Shown here one piece after another: positions 9,276-17,683 of a DNA stretch of 64,000 nt; position 1 is the stretch's first letter; the number at the start of each line of letters is the position of its first letter. Position numbers and translations under genes: made by a program. Source of the DNA: Hymenobacter plasmatis (GTDB taxonomy: Bacteria; Bacteroidota; Bacteroidia; Cytophagales; Hymenobacteraceae); contig NZ_JAJFAW010000010.1 in NCBI RefSeq assembly GCF_020711255.1, positions 103,535-167,534 of the forward strand, read 5' to 3'. Below the pieces are notes generated by a model. The model did no database searches and was not told the origin of the DNA. It saw nothing but the letters and a program-made list of their open reading frames with translations.

Positions 9276-9505
9276 GGGCGGGGGCACGGTGCTAGGTTGG
9301 CGACTTAAAGATGCCAGCCCAGCTTTTATTGCACACCTACCTTTCGTATTGTTGCGCTTAGTGGCTCGCTTAAATCGTAGCCAGCTCAATTTCAGCCACT
9401 CATTTGCCCAAAAACGCGCTATTAAAAAAACAGCTCAACGGGCAATGCAAGCCCGACTACAAAGTCTGCCGGCGCGTTTTTATCTAGCCCAACCCTAGCC
9501 TGTAA

Positions 9506-10102
9506 TTAAGCCGCTGAAAACTTGGAGCTAACCGTATTGCCGGTGAGTACCTCTTCGGCCTGGGCCACGTGCCGCTGAATGTGCACCACCAGAAACTCCA
9601 GTTGGTCGGCCAGGCGCAGCAGCAAGGGAGGAAACACGGCGTTGGGGATGAGCACGGCGTTGGCGTTGACCTGCCGGGCCAGCAGCACCAAGCGCAGCAA
9701 TTCATCGATTTGGCGGCTGAACACCTCCGCTACCGTGCGGGGCAGGCGGGTGCCGGTGGGGGCGTAGCGCTGGGGCGTGGTGTAGGATTTTTCGCTGGCC
9801 GGCGTGCGCATGGCGTTGATAAACCGCCCGCCAAAAAAACCTTGCTTCACCGTGGCCGTGGGCTTCGAGCCCCGGGCCTGGGCCTTGGCAATGCGGCGCG
9901 CAATGCTGGGCAGGTAGTAGCCGCCCACAATGTTGAGGTGCTCAAGGCACTGCCCGGCACTCCAGCGACTTGGGCCCGGCCTACGGTTCAGCTCTTCGGC
10001 GCTCAGTGGGCGGAAACGCTGCTGCGCCACCACCCGCAACACCAGCAGGTCGTTGGTCAGTTGGTCGAAGAATTCAGCGGTGGCACGGACGACAGCAGGC
10101 AT
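9506..10102 (-). CDS. DinB superfamily protein
   Basis: A 198-residue protein of the DinB/YfiT four-helix-bundle superfamily, whose members are small metal-dependent enzymes, often thiol (bacillithiol or mycothiol) transferases or hydrolases. Family-like features are the WSAGQCLEHLNI segment near residue 50-60 with its His, and the C-terminal HIQRHVAQAEE helix with two His spaced for metal binding. The ATG at 10102 was chosen because the upstream 50 codons have no family character and continue into probable regulatory DNA. It has no signal peptide, so it is cytoplasmic. It stands alone between two larger genes; the actual substrate is unknown. Confidence 0.75.
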   Translation of the reverse strand: MPAVVRATAEFFDQLTNDLLVLRVVAQQRFRPLSAEELNRRPGPSRWSAGQCLEHLNIVGGYYLPSIARRIAKAQARGSKPTATVKQGFFGGRFINAMRTPASEKSYTTPQRYAPTGTRLPRTVAEVFSRQIDELLRLVLLARQVNANAVLIPNAVFPPLLLRLADQLEFLVVHIQRHVAQAEEVLTGNTVSSKFSAA

Positions 10103-10424
10103 GGTCGCGGGGATTAACAAGCCGTAAACATACAATTTAGCAAATGATTCCGAATTCCTAAACCCTTCACGATGGGCATCTGAGCTCGTCATTTGGCCCC
10201 GGTGCGGTCCCGGGCTGCGTGGTAAAACAATAATTTTCGGATTGTAGTGCACTGGCAGCCTTGCTAAAACCGGCCTTTTACACTGCTTGGGCTGAAGCCA
10301 TGCTCAACCGTAGGGAGCAGCTGAAAGTGGGGTGCCTATTTTTTGAATTATTTTCGCGGTAGCGATGCACGGCGGGCCATATGGCGGGCCGATTTTTCTG
10401 GCGGCGCTATTTACCTCCTCCCTT
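10103..10424. other. Divergent intergenic region between DinB and M1 genes
   Basis: These 322 bases separate two divergent genes and must hold both promoters. No element matches the -7 consensus perfectly; the nearest for the M1 gene is TATTTTTTG near 10337, one base too long. The octamer GGCGGGCC is directly repeated on either side of ATAT at 10372-10391. No small gene or RNA is evident. Confidence 0.4.
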
Positions 10425-12800
10425 ATGGCTATTTTTAGCTCACTGCTCTCCGCACTCCCCAAGCGCCGTTTGGTGGCCCTGCTGGGGCTCGGATTGCTGC
10501 CTTCGGCAGCCTCCTGGGCCCAGACCACGAACTCGGGCACCGACAAATTTGCGCAGCTCGAAACCGTGCTGCCCACGCCCAACTCCTACCGCACGGCCAG
10601 CGGCGCGCCCGGCAAGGATTATTGGCAGCAGCGCGCCGACTACGACATCAAGGTGTCGCTCGACGATGCCAAGCAGGCCATCACCGGCCGCGAAACCATT
10701 ACCTACACCAACCGTTCGCCCGACACGTTGCCCTACCTGTGGGTACAGCTCGACCAGAACGTGCTGGCCAAAAACTCCATCACGGCGACCACGGAAGTAA
10801 GCCAGCTGCAGGATAAAATGTCGTTCGCTGCCTTGGATGCCTTGTTGTCGGACTTCGACGGCGGCTTCAAAATCGAAAGCGTGACGGGCAAAGACGGCAA
10901 AGCCCTCAAAACGGTGACAAACTACACCATGATGCGCGTGGACCTGCCCTCGCCCTTGCGGCCCGGCCAGTCCTTCGCCTTCAACGTGAAGTGGCACTAC
11001 AATGTCAACGGCAAGCAGCCCCGCCGGAATGGCTACGAGTATTTCCCCGAGGATAAGAACTACCTCTACGAAATCGCCCAATGGTACCCGCGCATGGCCG
11101 TCTACTCCGACAACCAAGGCTGGCAGCACAAGCAATTCCTCGGCAGTGGCGAGTTCACCCTGCCCTTCGGCGACTACAAAGTGAGCATCACCGCCCCGGC
11201 CGACCATATTGTGGGCGCCACGGGCACGCTCCAGAATGCCTCGCAGGTGCTGACAACTACCCAGCAGAAACGCTTTGAGCAAGCCAAAACGGCCAAGAAG
11301 CCGGTGCTCATCGTCAGCCAGGAGGAAGCCGTGAAGGCCGAAGGCAAACGCGCCACTGGCACCAAAACCTGGACTTTTGCAGCCAAAAACGTGCGCGACT
11401 TTGCCTGGGTTAGCTCGCGCAAATTCATCTGGGACGCCATGCAAATCAAGCAGGAAGGCAAGCCCGTAATGTGCATGTCGTACTACCCCAAAGAGGGCAA
11501 CCCCTTGTGGGGCAAGTACTCGACGGAAGTGGTAGCCCACACCATCAAGACGTATTCTAAGCATACCATCCCGTACGAGTACCCCGTCGCCATCTCGGTG
11601 CACGGCCCCATCTTCGGCATGGAGTACCCGATGATTTGCTTCAACGGCGGGCGGCCCGAGAAGGACGGGACCTACTCGGCCCAGACCAAGTATGCCATGA
11701 TTGGGGTGATTATCCACGAGGTCGGCCACAACTTCTTCCCGATGATTGTGAACTCCGACGAGCGGCAATGGTCGTGGATGGACGAAGGCCTGAATAGCTT
11801 TATGCAGTACCTGACCGAGCAGGAATGGGAACGCAACTACCCCTCCCGCCGCGGCGAGCCCGCCAACATCGTAGAGTACATGCGGACGGATAAAAGCCTG
11901 CAAACCCCGATAATGACCAATTCGGAGTCGGTACTGCAGTTCGGCAACAATGCCTACGCTAAGCCCGCCACGGCGCTGAACATCCTGCGCGAGACGGTGA
12001 TGGGGCGCGAGCTGTTCGACCACGCCTTCAAGACCTACGCCCAGCGCTGGGCCTACAAGCATCCGACGCCCGCCGACTTCTTCCGCACCATGGAAGACGC
12101 CTCGGCCGTGGACCTGGACTGGTTCTGGCGCGGCTGGTTCTACACCACCGACCACACGGACATTGCCCTGGAATCGGTGAAGGCTTACAACGTGAACACC
12201 AAAAACCCGGCGGTGGAAAACCAGCGCCTGCAGCAGTTGCAAGCTTCTGCCCCAGCTTCTATCTCGGCCCAGCGTAACGCCACCGAGCTCAAAAGCACGC
12301 TAGTAGACGAGAAGCCCGAGCTCAAGGACTTCTACAACCAGTACAACCCCTTGGCCGTGACGCCCGCCGACCAGCAGCGCTACACCTCCTACCTGGGCTC
12401 GCTAAGCGAAGAGCAGCGCCAACGGCTCGGCGACAACCAGCACTTCTACGAACTGAGCTTGCGCAACGTCGGCGGCTTGGTGATGCCCGTGATTGTGCAG
12501 CTCACCTACGCCGACAACTCGCAGGAAATCCAGACCATTCCCGCGGAAATCTGGCGCAAGAACAACGCGCAGGTGAGCAAGGTGATTGTGACCAAGAAGC
12601 CGGTCATCAGCTTCGTGCTCGACCCCTTCCAGCAGACGGCCGACACGGACCTGAGCAACAACGCCTTCCCGCGCCAGCCCGCCGCCTCGCGCTTCGAGCT
12701 CTTCCAGCAACAGCAGCAGGCCCAGCCCAACCCCATGCAGCAGGCCGCGCCCAAAGCCAATGGGCAGAAGCCGGAGAGCTCTATGGGTGGCACGAAATAG
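10425..12800 (+). CDS. M1 family zinc metallopeptidase (exported)
   Basis: A 791-residue gluzincin of peptidase family M1. The zinc site is HEVGH at 431-435, followed 18 residues later by Glu454 in MDEGLNSF (HExxH-x18-E). GMEYPM upstream of it corresponds to the GxMEN-type substrate loop. The N-terminus has a signal peptide ending near SWAQ (residue ~33), so the enzyme is exported. Residues ~30-330 form the beta-rich N-terminal domain of M1 enzymes. The C-terminal tail is Gln/Pro-rich and disordered. The ATG at 10425 was preferred over the ATG at 10365 because it directly precedes the hydrophobic signal. The gene ends just before a 60-base palindromic terminator. Confidence 0.9.
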   Translation: MAIFSSLLSALPKRRLVALLGLGLLPSAASWAQTTNSGTDKFAQLETVLPTPNSYRTASGAPGKDYWQQRADYDIKVSLDDAKQAITGRETITYTNRSPDTLPYLWVQLDQNVLAKNSITATTEVSQLQDKMSFAALDALLSDFDGGFKIESVTGKDGKALKTVTNYTMMRVDLPSPLRPGQSFAFNVKWHYNVNGKQPRRNGYEYFPEDKNYLYEIAQWYPRMAVYSDNQGWQHKQFLGSGEFTLPFGDYKVSITAPADHIVGATGTLQNASQVLTTTQQKRFEQAKTAKKPVLIVSQEEAVKAEGKRATGTKTWTFAAKNVRDFAWVSSRKFIWDAMQIKQEGKPVMCMSYYPKEGNPLWGKYSTEVVAHTIKTYSKHTIPYEYPVAISVHGPIFGMEYPMICFNGGRPEKDGTYSAQTKYAMIGVIIHEVGHNFFPMIVNSDERQWSWMDEGLNSFMQYLTEQEWERNYPSRRGEPANIVEYMRTDKSLQTPIMTNSESVLQFGNNAYAKPATALNILRETVMGRELFDHAFKTYAQRWAYKHPTPADFFRTMEDASAVDLDWFWRGWFYTTDHTDIALESVKAYNVNTKNPAVENQRLQQLQASAPASISAQRNATELKSTLVDEKPELKDFYNQYNPLAVTPADQQRYTSYLGSLSEEQRQRLGDNQHFYELSLRNVGGLVMPVIVQLTYADNSQEIQTIPAEIWRKNNAQVSKVIVTKKPVISFVLDPFQQTADTDLSNNAFPRQPAASRFELFQQQQQAQPNPMQQAAPKANGQKPESSMGGTK

Positions 12801-12806
12801 CTCCGA

Positions 12807-12866
12807 ATTTCAGCTCAATAAAAAAGCCCGCCGGACATCCGGCGGGCTTTTTTATTGAGCTGAAAT
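12807..12866. terminator. Long bidirectional terminator between convergent genes
   Basis: An almost perfect 60-base palindrome. The core GCCCGCCGGA/TCCGGCGGGC is flanked by A-runs and T-runs and by an outer TTTCAGCTCAAT/ATTGAGCTGAAA stem. It lies 6 bases after the M1 stop and 10 bases before the stop of the opposite gene, so it can end both transcripts. Confidence 0.88.
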
Positions 12867-12876
12867 AGTGGATGCT

Positions 12877-14205
12877 TTACTCGTCGGCTTCGCCGTCGCG
12901 GCCGGCGTTGCGGCGCGGGGCACCGTGGTCGGCAGCGTTGTCGTCGCCGCTGTTGCTGCGGTTTTCCTCGCGGGCGGCCGAGCCGAAGTTTGCGTCCCGG
13001 TCTTCGGCGCGCTGCTCGCCCTGGGCGGGCGAGCCGGCTTTGCTGCCGGGGCGGCTGTCGTCGTAGGCATCGTTGTAGGAGCCCCCGCGCGAACCGTGGC
13101 CTTGGGCCGAGTCGCCGCCGTTGGCCTGCACGTAGCCATTGCGGTCGTCGCCGGTGCGGAAGTCCGGGGACTGTCGGGGTTCCTCACGGCCGCGGTCGCC
13201 GTAGCCCAGGCTGCTGGCGGGGCGCTGGCCGCGCTGGTCCGCTACTTCGGGGTCGTTGGTAGAATACCCGGGGTGTTGTTCCTCGCGGTGGCCTTGCTTG
13301 TCGAAGCCCGCTTGCGCCGGCAGGTAGTCTTCGGTCTGGTTGCGGCGGTCGGCACTGGTAGTACTGGCACTGGCCGGTGCCACGACTCCAGCGGCGGCTT
13401 CTCCGCGCAGGGAAGTATGGCCGTAGTCTTCCGCAAAGCCGCTGTCCCGGATTGGGGCCGAGCCGTTGTCGTTTTGGTACGCGCTGTTCACGTCGGCGCG
13501 GTTGGGCTGGTTTCGGTTGTCGGCGTTGGGGCCGTTGTACCGTTCGCCTTGCAAGTGGCCGGGGTCGGCGGTTGCGCCCGAGGTATTCGCGGCGGTAGTG
13601 CCGCGCTCAAAGCCGTATTCGTGTCGCGGGTCCGGGCGCTCGTCGCGTCCGTCGTAGGCGCGGTAGGCATTGTCCTGGTGCCCGGGGCGGCCGGGGCCGC
13701 CGTAGTAGCGGTCCTCCGGCGTGTTGTGCGGCTCGTAATCGGCTAGCCGGTTTTGATTACCGAAGCCGCCGTGGGTGGTCCCGCCCAAATCCTGCGCCCC
13801 AAACTCCCCGCGGTTCGGGTCGCTGTCCTGGTTGTCGCGGCGCGATTGGTCGTGGTAGCTGTCCTGGGTACTGTTGCTGAAATTGCCGCCATAAGCCCCC
13901 AGCGGCGTGAGGTCGTCGGGGTTGGCGGGCCTGTTCTCTTCTTTCTCATTTTCATCCCCCAGGGCGCCTTCTGCCACGCTCAATTCCGCATCCGCCAGTT
14001 CTTCACTCGACGGCGGAATCTCTGGAGAAGCAGCTCCCGAACCGCTGCCGGGGGCGGCGCTTGGCGGCGTGGGCGGGCCGCCGGGTATGCCCACGCCCGC
14101 GTTAGGCAAGGTATGCTTGGCAGCAGTGTTGCCCACCGGCCCGTCAATGCGGTTGCCCGCAATGTCGTTGGGCTCGGTATTCAGGTTTGTTTCCTCATTT
14201 TCCAT
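12877..14205 (-). CDS. Hypothetical disordered hydrophilic protein (Gly/Asn/Asp/Arg-rich)
   Basis: A 442-residue protein with no signal peptide, no membrane segment and no recognisable domain. Residues 1-110 are Pro/Gly/Glu-rich, with an acidic patch (DENEKEENRP, near residue 84-93). The rest is dominated by Gly, Asn, Asp, Arg, Gln, Tyr and Ser in irregular short motifs (RYYGGPGRPGHQDN, GYGDRGREEPRQ). That composition indicates an intrinsically disordered, strongly hydrophilic protein, as seen in desiccation or stress protectants and in phase-separating proteins. Codon use is normal for the region and the frame runs cleanly to the shared terminator, so it is probably a real gene. Function unknown. 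Confidence 0.65.
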   Translation of the reverse strand: MENEETNLNTEPNDIAGNRIDGPVGNTAAKHTLPNAGVGIPGGPPTPPSAAPGSGSGAASPEIPPSSEELADAELSVAEGALGDENEKEENRPANPDDLTPLGAYGGNFSNSTQDSYHDQSRRDNQDSDPNRGEFGAQDLGGTTHGGFGNQNRLADYEPHNTPEDRYYGGPGRPGHQDNAYRAYDGRDERPDPRHEYGFERGTTAANTSGATADPGHLQGERYNGPNADNRNQPNRADVNSAYQNDNGSAPIRDSGFAEDYGHTSLRGEAAAGVVAPASASTTSADRRNQTEDYLPAQAGFDKQGHREEQHPGYSTNDPEVADQRGQRPASSLGYGDRGREEPRQSPDFRTGDDRNGYVQANGGDSAQGHGSRGGSYNDAYDDSRPGSKAGSPAQGEQRAEDRDANFGSAAREENRSNSGDDNAADHGAPRRNAGRDGEADE

Positions 14206-14319
14206 GGCCTGCGAAGAGCGTTTGAATCAGTAAAAAGGTGAACTTCCTTTCTATACGCGCCCCCCAAGCCGTTGTTTTACCAACGGCGGCGCCCACGCCC
14301 TTCCCCAGGCCAGGGCCGG

Positions 14320-14347
14320 TTCATTCGGCGCCCTATTTTTACCTTTG
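14320..14347 (+). promoter_or_regulatory. Promoter of the cold-shock gene
   Basis: A perfect -7 element TACCTTTG lies at 14340-14347, with TTC (one off TTG) at 14320-14322. The expected transcript start near 14354 gives a 5' leader of about 97 bases before the ATG at 14451. A long leader is characteristic of cold-shock genes. Confidence 0.5.
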
Positions 14348-14450
14348 CGGAGCTTGCGCCCTTACGCGCCTTTTAATTCGGTCGCCAACCAAGGGCGAAC
14401 CGAGGCCGTTATGGCAGGGCCAGCTTCATTTTTTACCCCTCCACACGCAC

Positions 14451-14645
14451 ATGCTCACCGGCACCGTTAAGTTTTTCGACGACACCAAAGGCTTCGGCTT
14501 CATCGTCGCCGACGACAACCAGGAAGAAATCTTCGTTCACCAAACCGGCCTCATCCACGAAATTCAGGAAGGCGACCGGGTTCAGTTCAATATCAAAGCC
14601 GGTAAAAAAGGCCCTAATGCTGTAGACGTAACCCGCCTGCAATAG
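14451..14645 (+). CDS. Cold-shock domain protein
   Basis: A 64-residue single cold-shock domain (OB fold) that binds single-stranded RNA or DNA and melts RNA structure. The RNP1 motif GFGFI is at 15-19 and the RNP2-like IFVHQ at 27-31, as in the CspA family, and the length matches the family (65-70). The ATG at 14451 was chosen over the upstream open frame because it starts exactly at the conserved LTGTVKFF. A perfect -7 element about 100 bases upstream implies a long leader. Downstream lie inverted repeats and a shared terminator. Confidence 0.93.
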   Translation: MLTGTVKFFDDTKGFGFIVADDNQEEIFVHQTGLIHEIQEGDRVQFNIKAGKKGPNAVDVTRLQ

Positions 14646-14723
14646 CAGGAGAGCGTATGATAGAGCCGTTGGGCTAAAAGCTCGTCAGCAGTGCATAGAG
14701 AAGCGTATGACTCACGTCTCTTT

Positions 14724-14806
14724 TCATGCAGAGCGCAGCGAAGCAGCTTATCCCCGCTGAACGACTCGTTCGAACGTGATAAGATGCTTCGCTGCGCTCT
14801 GCATGA
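14724..14806. repeat. Intergenic inverted repeat, GTCATGCAGAGCGCAGC family
   Basis: TCATGCAGAGCGCAGCGAAG at 14724-14743 pairs with its complement ending at 14806; the loop is about 25 bases. It is one of seven copies of this family in the window, all between genes. Confidence 0.75.
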
Positions 14807-14824
14807 CAGGCGATTTAAAGAAGC

Positions 14825-14855
14825 GGTAGAGATGCTTCGACAAGCTCAGCATGAC
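14825..14855. repeat. Solitary arm of the GTCATGC repeat family
   Basis: GGTAGAGATGCTTCGACAAG followed by CTCAGCATGAC is one arm of the same repeat family without its partner. It sits 18 bases after the full copy and belongs to the CTGAGC sub-type rather than the CAGAGC sub-type. Confidence 0.6.
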
Positions 14856-14877
14856 CGACTTAGTGTCATCATGACTA

Positions 14878-14943
14878 GCCATTAGCCCAACAAGAAAGGC
14901 CGGCTCCACATTATGGAGCCGGCCTTTCTTGTTGGGCTAATGG
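14878..14943. terminator. Bidirectional terminator between csp and gldH
   Basis: A 66-base near-perfect palindrome with the core AAAGGCCGGCTCCA/TGGAGCCGGCCTTT and outer stem GCCATTAGCCCAACAAG. It abuts the gldH stop codon and serves the convergent cold-shock gene as well. Confidence 0.8.
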
Positions 14944-15435
14944 CTATTTCTTATCCACGTGCTTGGCTACGCGCACTCCCACAGCCATGAGGCCAGGGAG
15001 CTGGTCCTGGCGCATGTACTGCTCCAGGGTCAGGGTGTAGTTGCCAGGTTTGGCGAAGTGCTGGTTGGGCAAAGCCAGCAGCTGGATGTCGTAGATATCG
15101 CCGGTGCCGCTGCCTTTGGGCTCGCCGGTTTTGGGGTCCATCAGCAGCATTTGGTGCAGCAGGGGTACGCCCACGCGGCCGGTGGGCCCGGTGAGGGTGT
15201 GCTTCACATATAGGTTGTAGAACCCGTAGGAGGAAGCGTGGCGCACGTTGAAATACACGTCGTAGCGCGCCGCCGTGTCCTGAATGGCGAAGGTGAAAGC
15301 CGGCTTTTGCTGCACGTCCCAGGAATAATTTGGGAAGTCAATGTTCTGCTCAAACACCCGATTGGGGTCGCAGGCCGTGAGCACGCACAGTAGCCCGGCG
15401 GCCGTGGCCAATCGGAATGCAAAGCGTTGGTTCAT
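14944..15435 (-). CDS. gldH: Gliding motility lipoprotein GldH
   Basis: A 163-residue lipoprotein with lipobox LTAC and lipidated Cys22. The sequence matches GldH: RVFEQNIDFPNYSW after the lipid anchor, DVYFNVRHASSYGFYNLYV in the middle, SGTGDIYDIQ, and a C-terminal YTLTLEQYMRQDQLPG followed by VGVRV. GldH is one of the lipoproteins needed for gliding and is linked to the T9SS machinery in Bacteroidota. The ATG at 15435 places the signal peptide at the N-terminus; a longer frame to 15480 would begin inside an intergenic inverted repeat. It lies downstream of the ricT-like gene on the same strand, so co-transcription is possible. Confidence 0.88.
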   Translation of the reverse strand: MNQRFAFRLATAAGLLCVLTACDPNRVFEQNIDFPNYSWDVQQKPAFTFAIQDTAARYDVYFNVRHASSYGFYNLYVKHTLTGPTGRVGVPLLHQMLLMDPKTGEPKGSGTGDIYDIQLLALPNQHFAKPGNYTLTLEQYMRQDQLPGLMAVGVRVAKHVDKK

Positions 15436-15465
15436 ATAGCAGGTCGTCAGTAATGGCGAGGGGCC

Positions 15466-15532
15466 GTTGTCAGAAGGCAAAGAAAGCTTTGGTAGCGCTT
15501 ACTTCCGCGCTACTGCTTTGCCTTCTGACAAC
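15466..15532. repeat. Large inverted repeat between ricT and gldH
   Basis: GTTGTCAGAAGGCAAAG at 15466-15482 is exactly complementary to 15516-15532, and an inner stem GTAGCGC/GCGCTAC (15492-15498, 15507-15513) extends it. No T-run follows on the minus strand, so it is a repeat or processing hairpin rather than a classical terminator. Confidence 0.7.
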
Positions 15533-15565
15533 AAGCCTATTGGCAGTTCAAGCAAGTGGCACAAA

Positions 15566-17305
15566 TCAGGAGCCAGCCGGGGCGGGGGCTGGCGCGGGAG
15601 CGGCGCTGCCGTCGCTAGCTGGTCCACGGCCACCGCGGCGGTTGTTGCGCCCACCGCGGCCTTCGCGGCGCTCGCCTCCTTCGGCTCGGCGCTCTCCTCC
15701 CCCAGCCTCACGCCGGGGCCGGGCTTCGCCACCTCCTTCGGCAGCTGGGCGGGGTGTGGCGTTAGCATCGGGGCGGCGCGTAGAGTCGGAACGGCGATTG
15801 CGGCCGCCATCGGGCCGGGGCTCGCCGGCCTCGCCCTCGGGGCGCGGGGCGTCGCTCCGGCCTCGGCCGTTGCGGCGGTTCAGGGGGCGGGCGGCGGCAC
15901 CGCGGCGGCCGCGCTGCTCGGGCACATCGCCCAAGGCTGGTACCGGGTTGTCTATATCGCCGGGGCCTGGGCTGGTCATTTGCTCTGGCGGGCGGGGGCC
16001 ACCGGGAGCGGCGCCCGCTGGGCGGCGACCGTCGCGGGGAACACGGCCTTCGCGGGCTTCCCGGGGCTCGCGGGGCGGGCGGGCTTCGCGGGGTGCGGCG
16101 GTGCCTTCAGCAGCAGCACGGGGTTCGCGTGGCTCGCGGCCTTCGCGGGGAGCACGGCTTTCGGCGTCGGCTTCGCCGCGGCTTTTCTTGCGTTTGGGGC
16201 GCTTGCTGCCCGACTTGATTTTATCGTCGAGGCGGTCGAGGTTGCCCTCCACAATGGCCGATACTTCGGGCTCGGGAGCTTCTTCGCGGGGCGGCAGCAG
16301 GCTTTCGATTACTTCGCCGCGCTTGTTCATTTCCAGCAGCTCGCGCACGCGGGCTGTGTCCAGCATCACCCAGTTGTTGTCGCCTTTGAAGGCAAACCAC
16401 ATGCGGCGGCGGAAGATGTCGGTTTTCTGCAGGAAGGCCTCGCCCTTGCTGGTTTTCAGGGGGCGCTGCACCTGCGGAATATCCTTCAGGGCGTCGAGAT
16501 AGGCGTCAAGCTCGTAATTGAGGCAGCACTTGAGGCGGCCGCACTGGCCGGCCAGCTTCTGCGGGTTCAGGCTCAGGTTTTGGTAGCGGGCGGCCGTGGT
16601 GCTCACGGTTTTGAAGTCCTGCAGCCAGGTGGAGCAGCACAGCTCGCGGCCGCACACGCCGATGCCCCCGATGCGGCCGGCTTCCTGGCGCAGCGATATC
16701 TGGCGCATTTCCACGCGCACCCGGAACTCGTCGGCCAGGCGCCGAATCAGCTCCCGGAAATCGACCCGGTCCTCGGCCGAGTAGTAAAAAAGGGCGCGGG
16801 TGCGGTCGGCCTGGTACTCCACGTCGCTCAGCTTCATGCGCAGGCGCAGCTCGCCCACCATGGCCCGGGCCCGGAACATGGTGCCGTTTTCCAGGTCGCG
16901 CACGGCTTCCCAGCGCTCTACGTCTTCCGGGGTGGCAATGCGCAGGATGTTGCGGATTTCCTTGGAGTCGGTGGGCACTTTCTTTTTGCGCATCTGCAGG
17001 CGCACCAGCTCGCCCTTCAGGCTCACGTGGCCCAGGTGCCAGCCGCTGCCGGCGGCATCTACCACCACGGCATCGCCCGTGACCAGCGGCAGGCGCTGGT
17101 CGTTGCGCATAAACTCTTTACGGCCGCCCTTGAAGCGGACTTCTACTATGTCGAACCCGGCAAAAGAGTCGGGCACTTCTACGTCCTGCAGCCAATCGAA
17201 TACATTGAGGCGGTTGCAGCCGCCGGTGCTACAGCCCCCGTTGGATTTGCAGCCGCCCGGCTTGGTGCCGCAGCCCCCGCCAGAAGAACATGATGAACAA
17301 GCCAC
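15566..17305 (-). CDS. RicT-like PSP1 domain protein with Cys-rich N-terminus and disordered tail
   Basis: A 579-residue protein whose residues ~35-335 form a PSP1/RicT (YaaT) domain. In Bacillus, RicT works with RicA and RicF in an Fe-S complex that promotes RNase Y processing of RNA. The signature cysteine pairs are present: CGRELCC (218-224) and CGRLKCC (255-261). The first 30 residues carry extra cysteines in CSSC- and GGC-type spacing, a possible metal site. From about 340 to the end the protein is a low-complexity Arg/Glu/Pro/Gly tail, rich in REPREPR-like repeats, probably disordered and RNA-binding. A perfect -7 element lies 58 bases upstream. The symbol ricT is not assigned because the Bacteroidota orthologue's role is not established here. 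Confidence 0.85.
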   Translation of the reverse strand: MACSSCSSGGGCGTKPGGCKSNGGCSTGGCNRLNVFDWLQDVEVPDSFAGFDIVEVRFKGGRKEFMRNDQRLPLVTGDAVVVDAAGSGWHLGHVSLKGELVRLQMRKKKVPTDSKEIRNILRIATPEDVERWEAVRDLENGTMFRARAMVGELRLRMKLSDVEYQADRTRALFYYSAEDRVDFRELIRRLADEFRVRVEMRQISLRQEAGRIGGIGVCGRELCCSTWLQDFKTVSTTAARYQNLSLNPQKLAGQCGRLKCCLNYELDAYLDALKDIPQVQRPLKTSKGEAFLQKTDIFRRRMWFAFKGDNNWVMLDTARVRELLEMNKRGEVIESLLPPREEAPEPEVSAIVEGNLDRLDDKIKSGSKRPKRKKSRGEADAESRAPREGREPREPRAAAEGTAAPREARPPREPREAREGRVPRDGRRPAGAAPGGPRPPEQMTSPGPGDIDNPVPALGDVPEQRGRRGAAARPLNRRNGRGRSDAPRPEGEAGEPRPDGGRNRRSDSTRRPDANATPRPAAEGGGEARPRREAGGGERRAEGGERREGRGGRNNRRGGRGPASDGSAAPAPAPAPAGS

Positions 17306-17363
17306 TAGCTAAAAAATATATAGTTGAGGGAAATTAAAATTTCCGCGAAAATTCGGTTCCTAG

Positions 17364-17371
17364 CAAAGATA
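17364..17371 (-). promoter_or_regulatory. -7 element for the ricT-like gene
   Basis: Minus-strand TATCTTTG matches TAnnTTTG exactly. The expected start near 17357 gives a leader of about 50 bases before the ATG at 17305. No clear -33 TTG is seen. Confidence 0.45.
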
Positions 17372-17606
17372 CGAAATTCGACAGGGGTACCCCCGGCCGC
17401 CTGAAGTTGGGCTAAATACGCACTCCCGGTGGAGCTAGCAAAAAGTAGCGCCGTGATAACGAGTGCAATAAAATAATGGTTTTATGACTTTTAGTAGAAA
17501 TGTGTAAGATTTTGGCAAATCCAATATCTAGGGATATTCATAAATGCCTCTACAGGCCAAAAATGCAATATTTTGAATAATATTCAGTCATAAGGCGAAA
17601 TCACTA

Positions 17607-17638
17607 TTGGTGATTACAATTATTCTCCTCTACTTGTG
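17607..17638 (+). promoter_or_regulatory. Candidate promoter of the first M57 peptidase gene
   Basis: TTG at 17607-17609, 21 bases, then TACTTGTG (one mismatch to TAnnTTTG). The predicted start near 17645 leaves about 40 bases before the ATG at 17684. Confidence 0.3.
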
Positions 17639-17683
17639 CCCATCCTTTAACCAATTTTCCACCTACCAAACCCCCAACAACAT

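Larger units (their letters stand above)
17306..17683. other. AT-rich divergent intergenic region between ricT-like and first M57 gene
   Basis: These 378 bases are clearly more AT-rich than the genes. They carry a perfect minus-strand -7 element for the ricT-like gene at 17364-17371 and a weaker plus-strand promoter candidate for the peptidase at 17607-17638. No coding frame or RNA gene is evident. Confidence 0.5.

Noticed and set aside
10304..10582. A 92-codon minus-strand frame across the M1 gene start
   Set aside because: It overlaps the signal-peptide region of a certain gene in the opposite strand and has no similarity to a known family.
10440..12242. A 600-codon open frame antisense to the M1 metallopeptidase gene
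   Set aside because: Its translation has no domain and is rich in Val, Gly, His and Arg, as expected from the complement of GC-rich codons. The sense strand has full M1 motifs.
15467..17293. A 608-codon open frame antisense to the ricT-like gene
   Set aside because: The translation is Ala/Gly-rich without family motifs, while the minus-strand frame has the PSP1 cysteine signatures.
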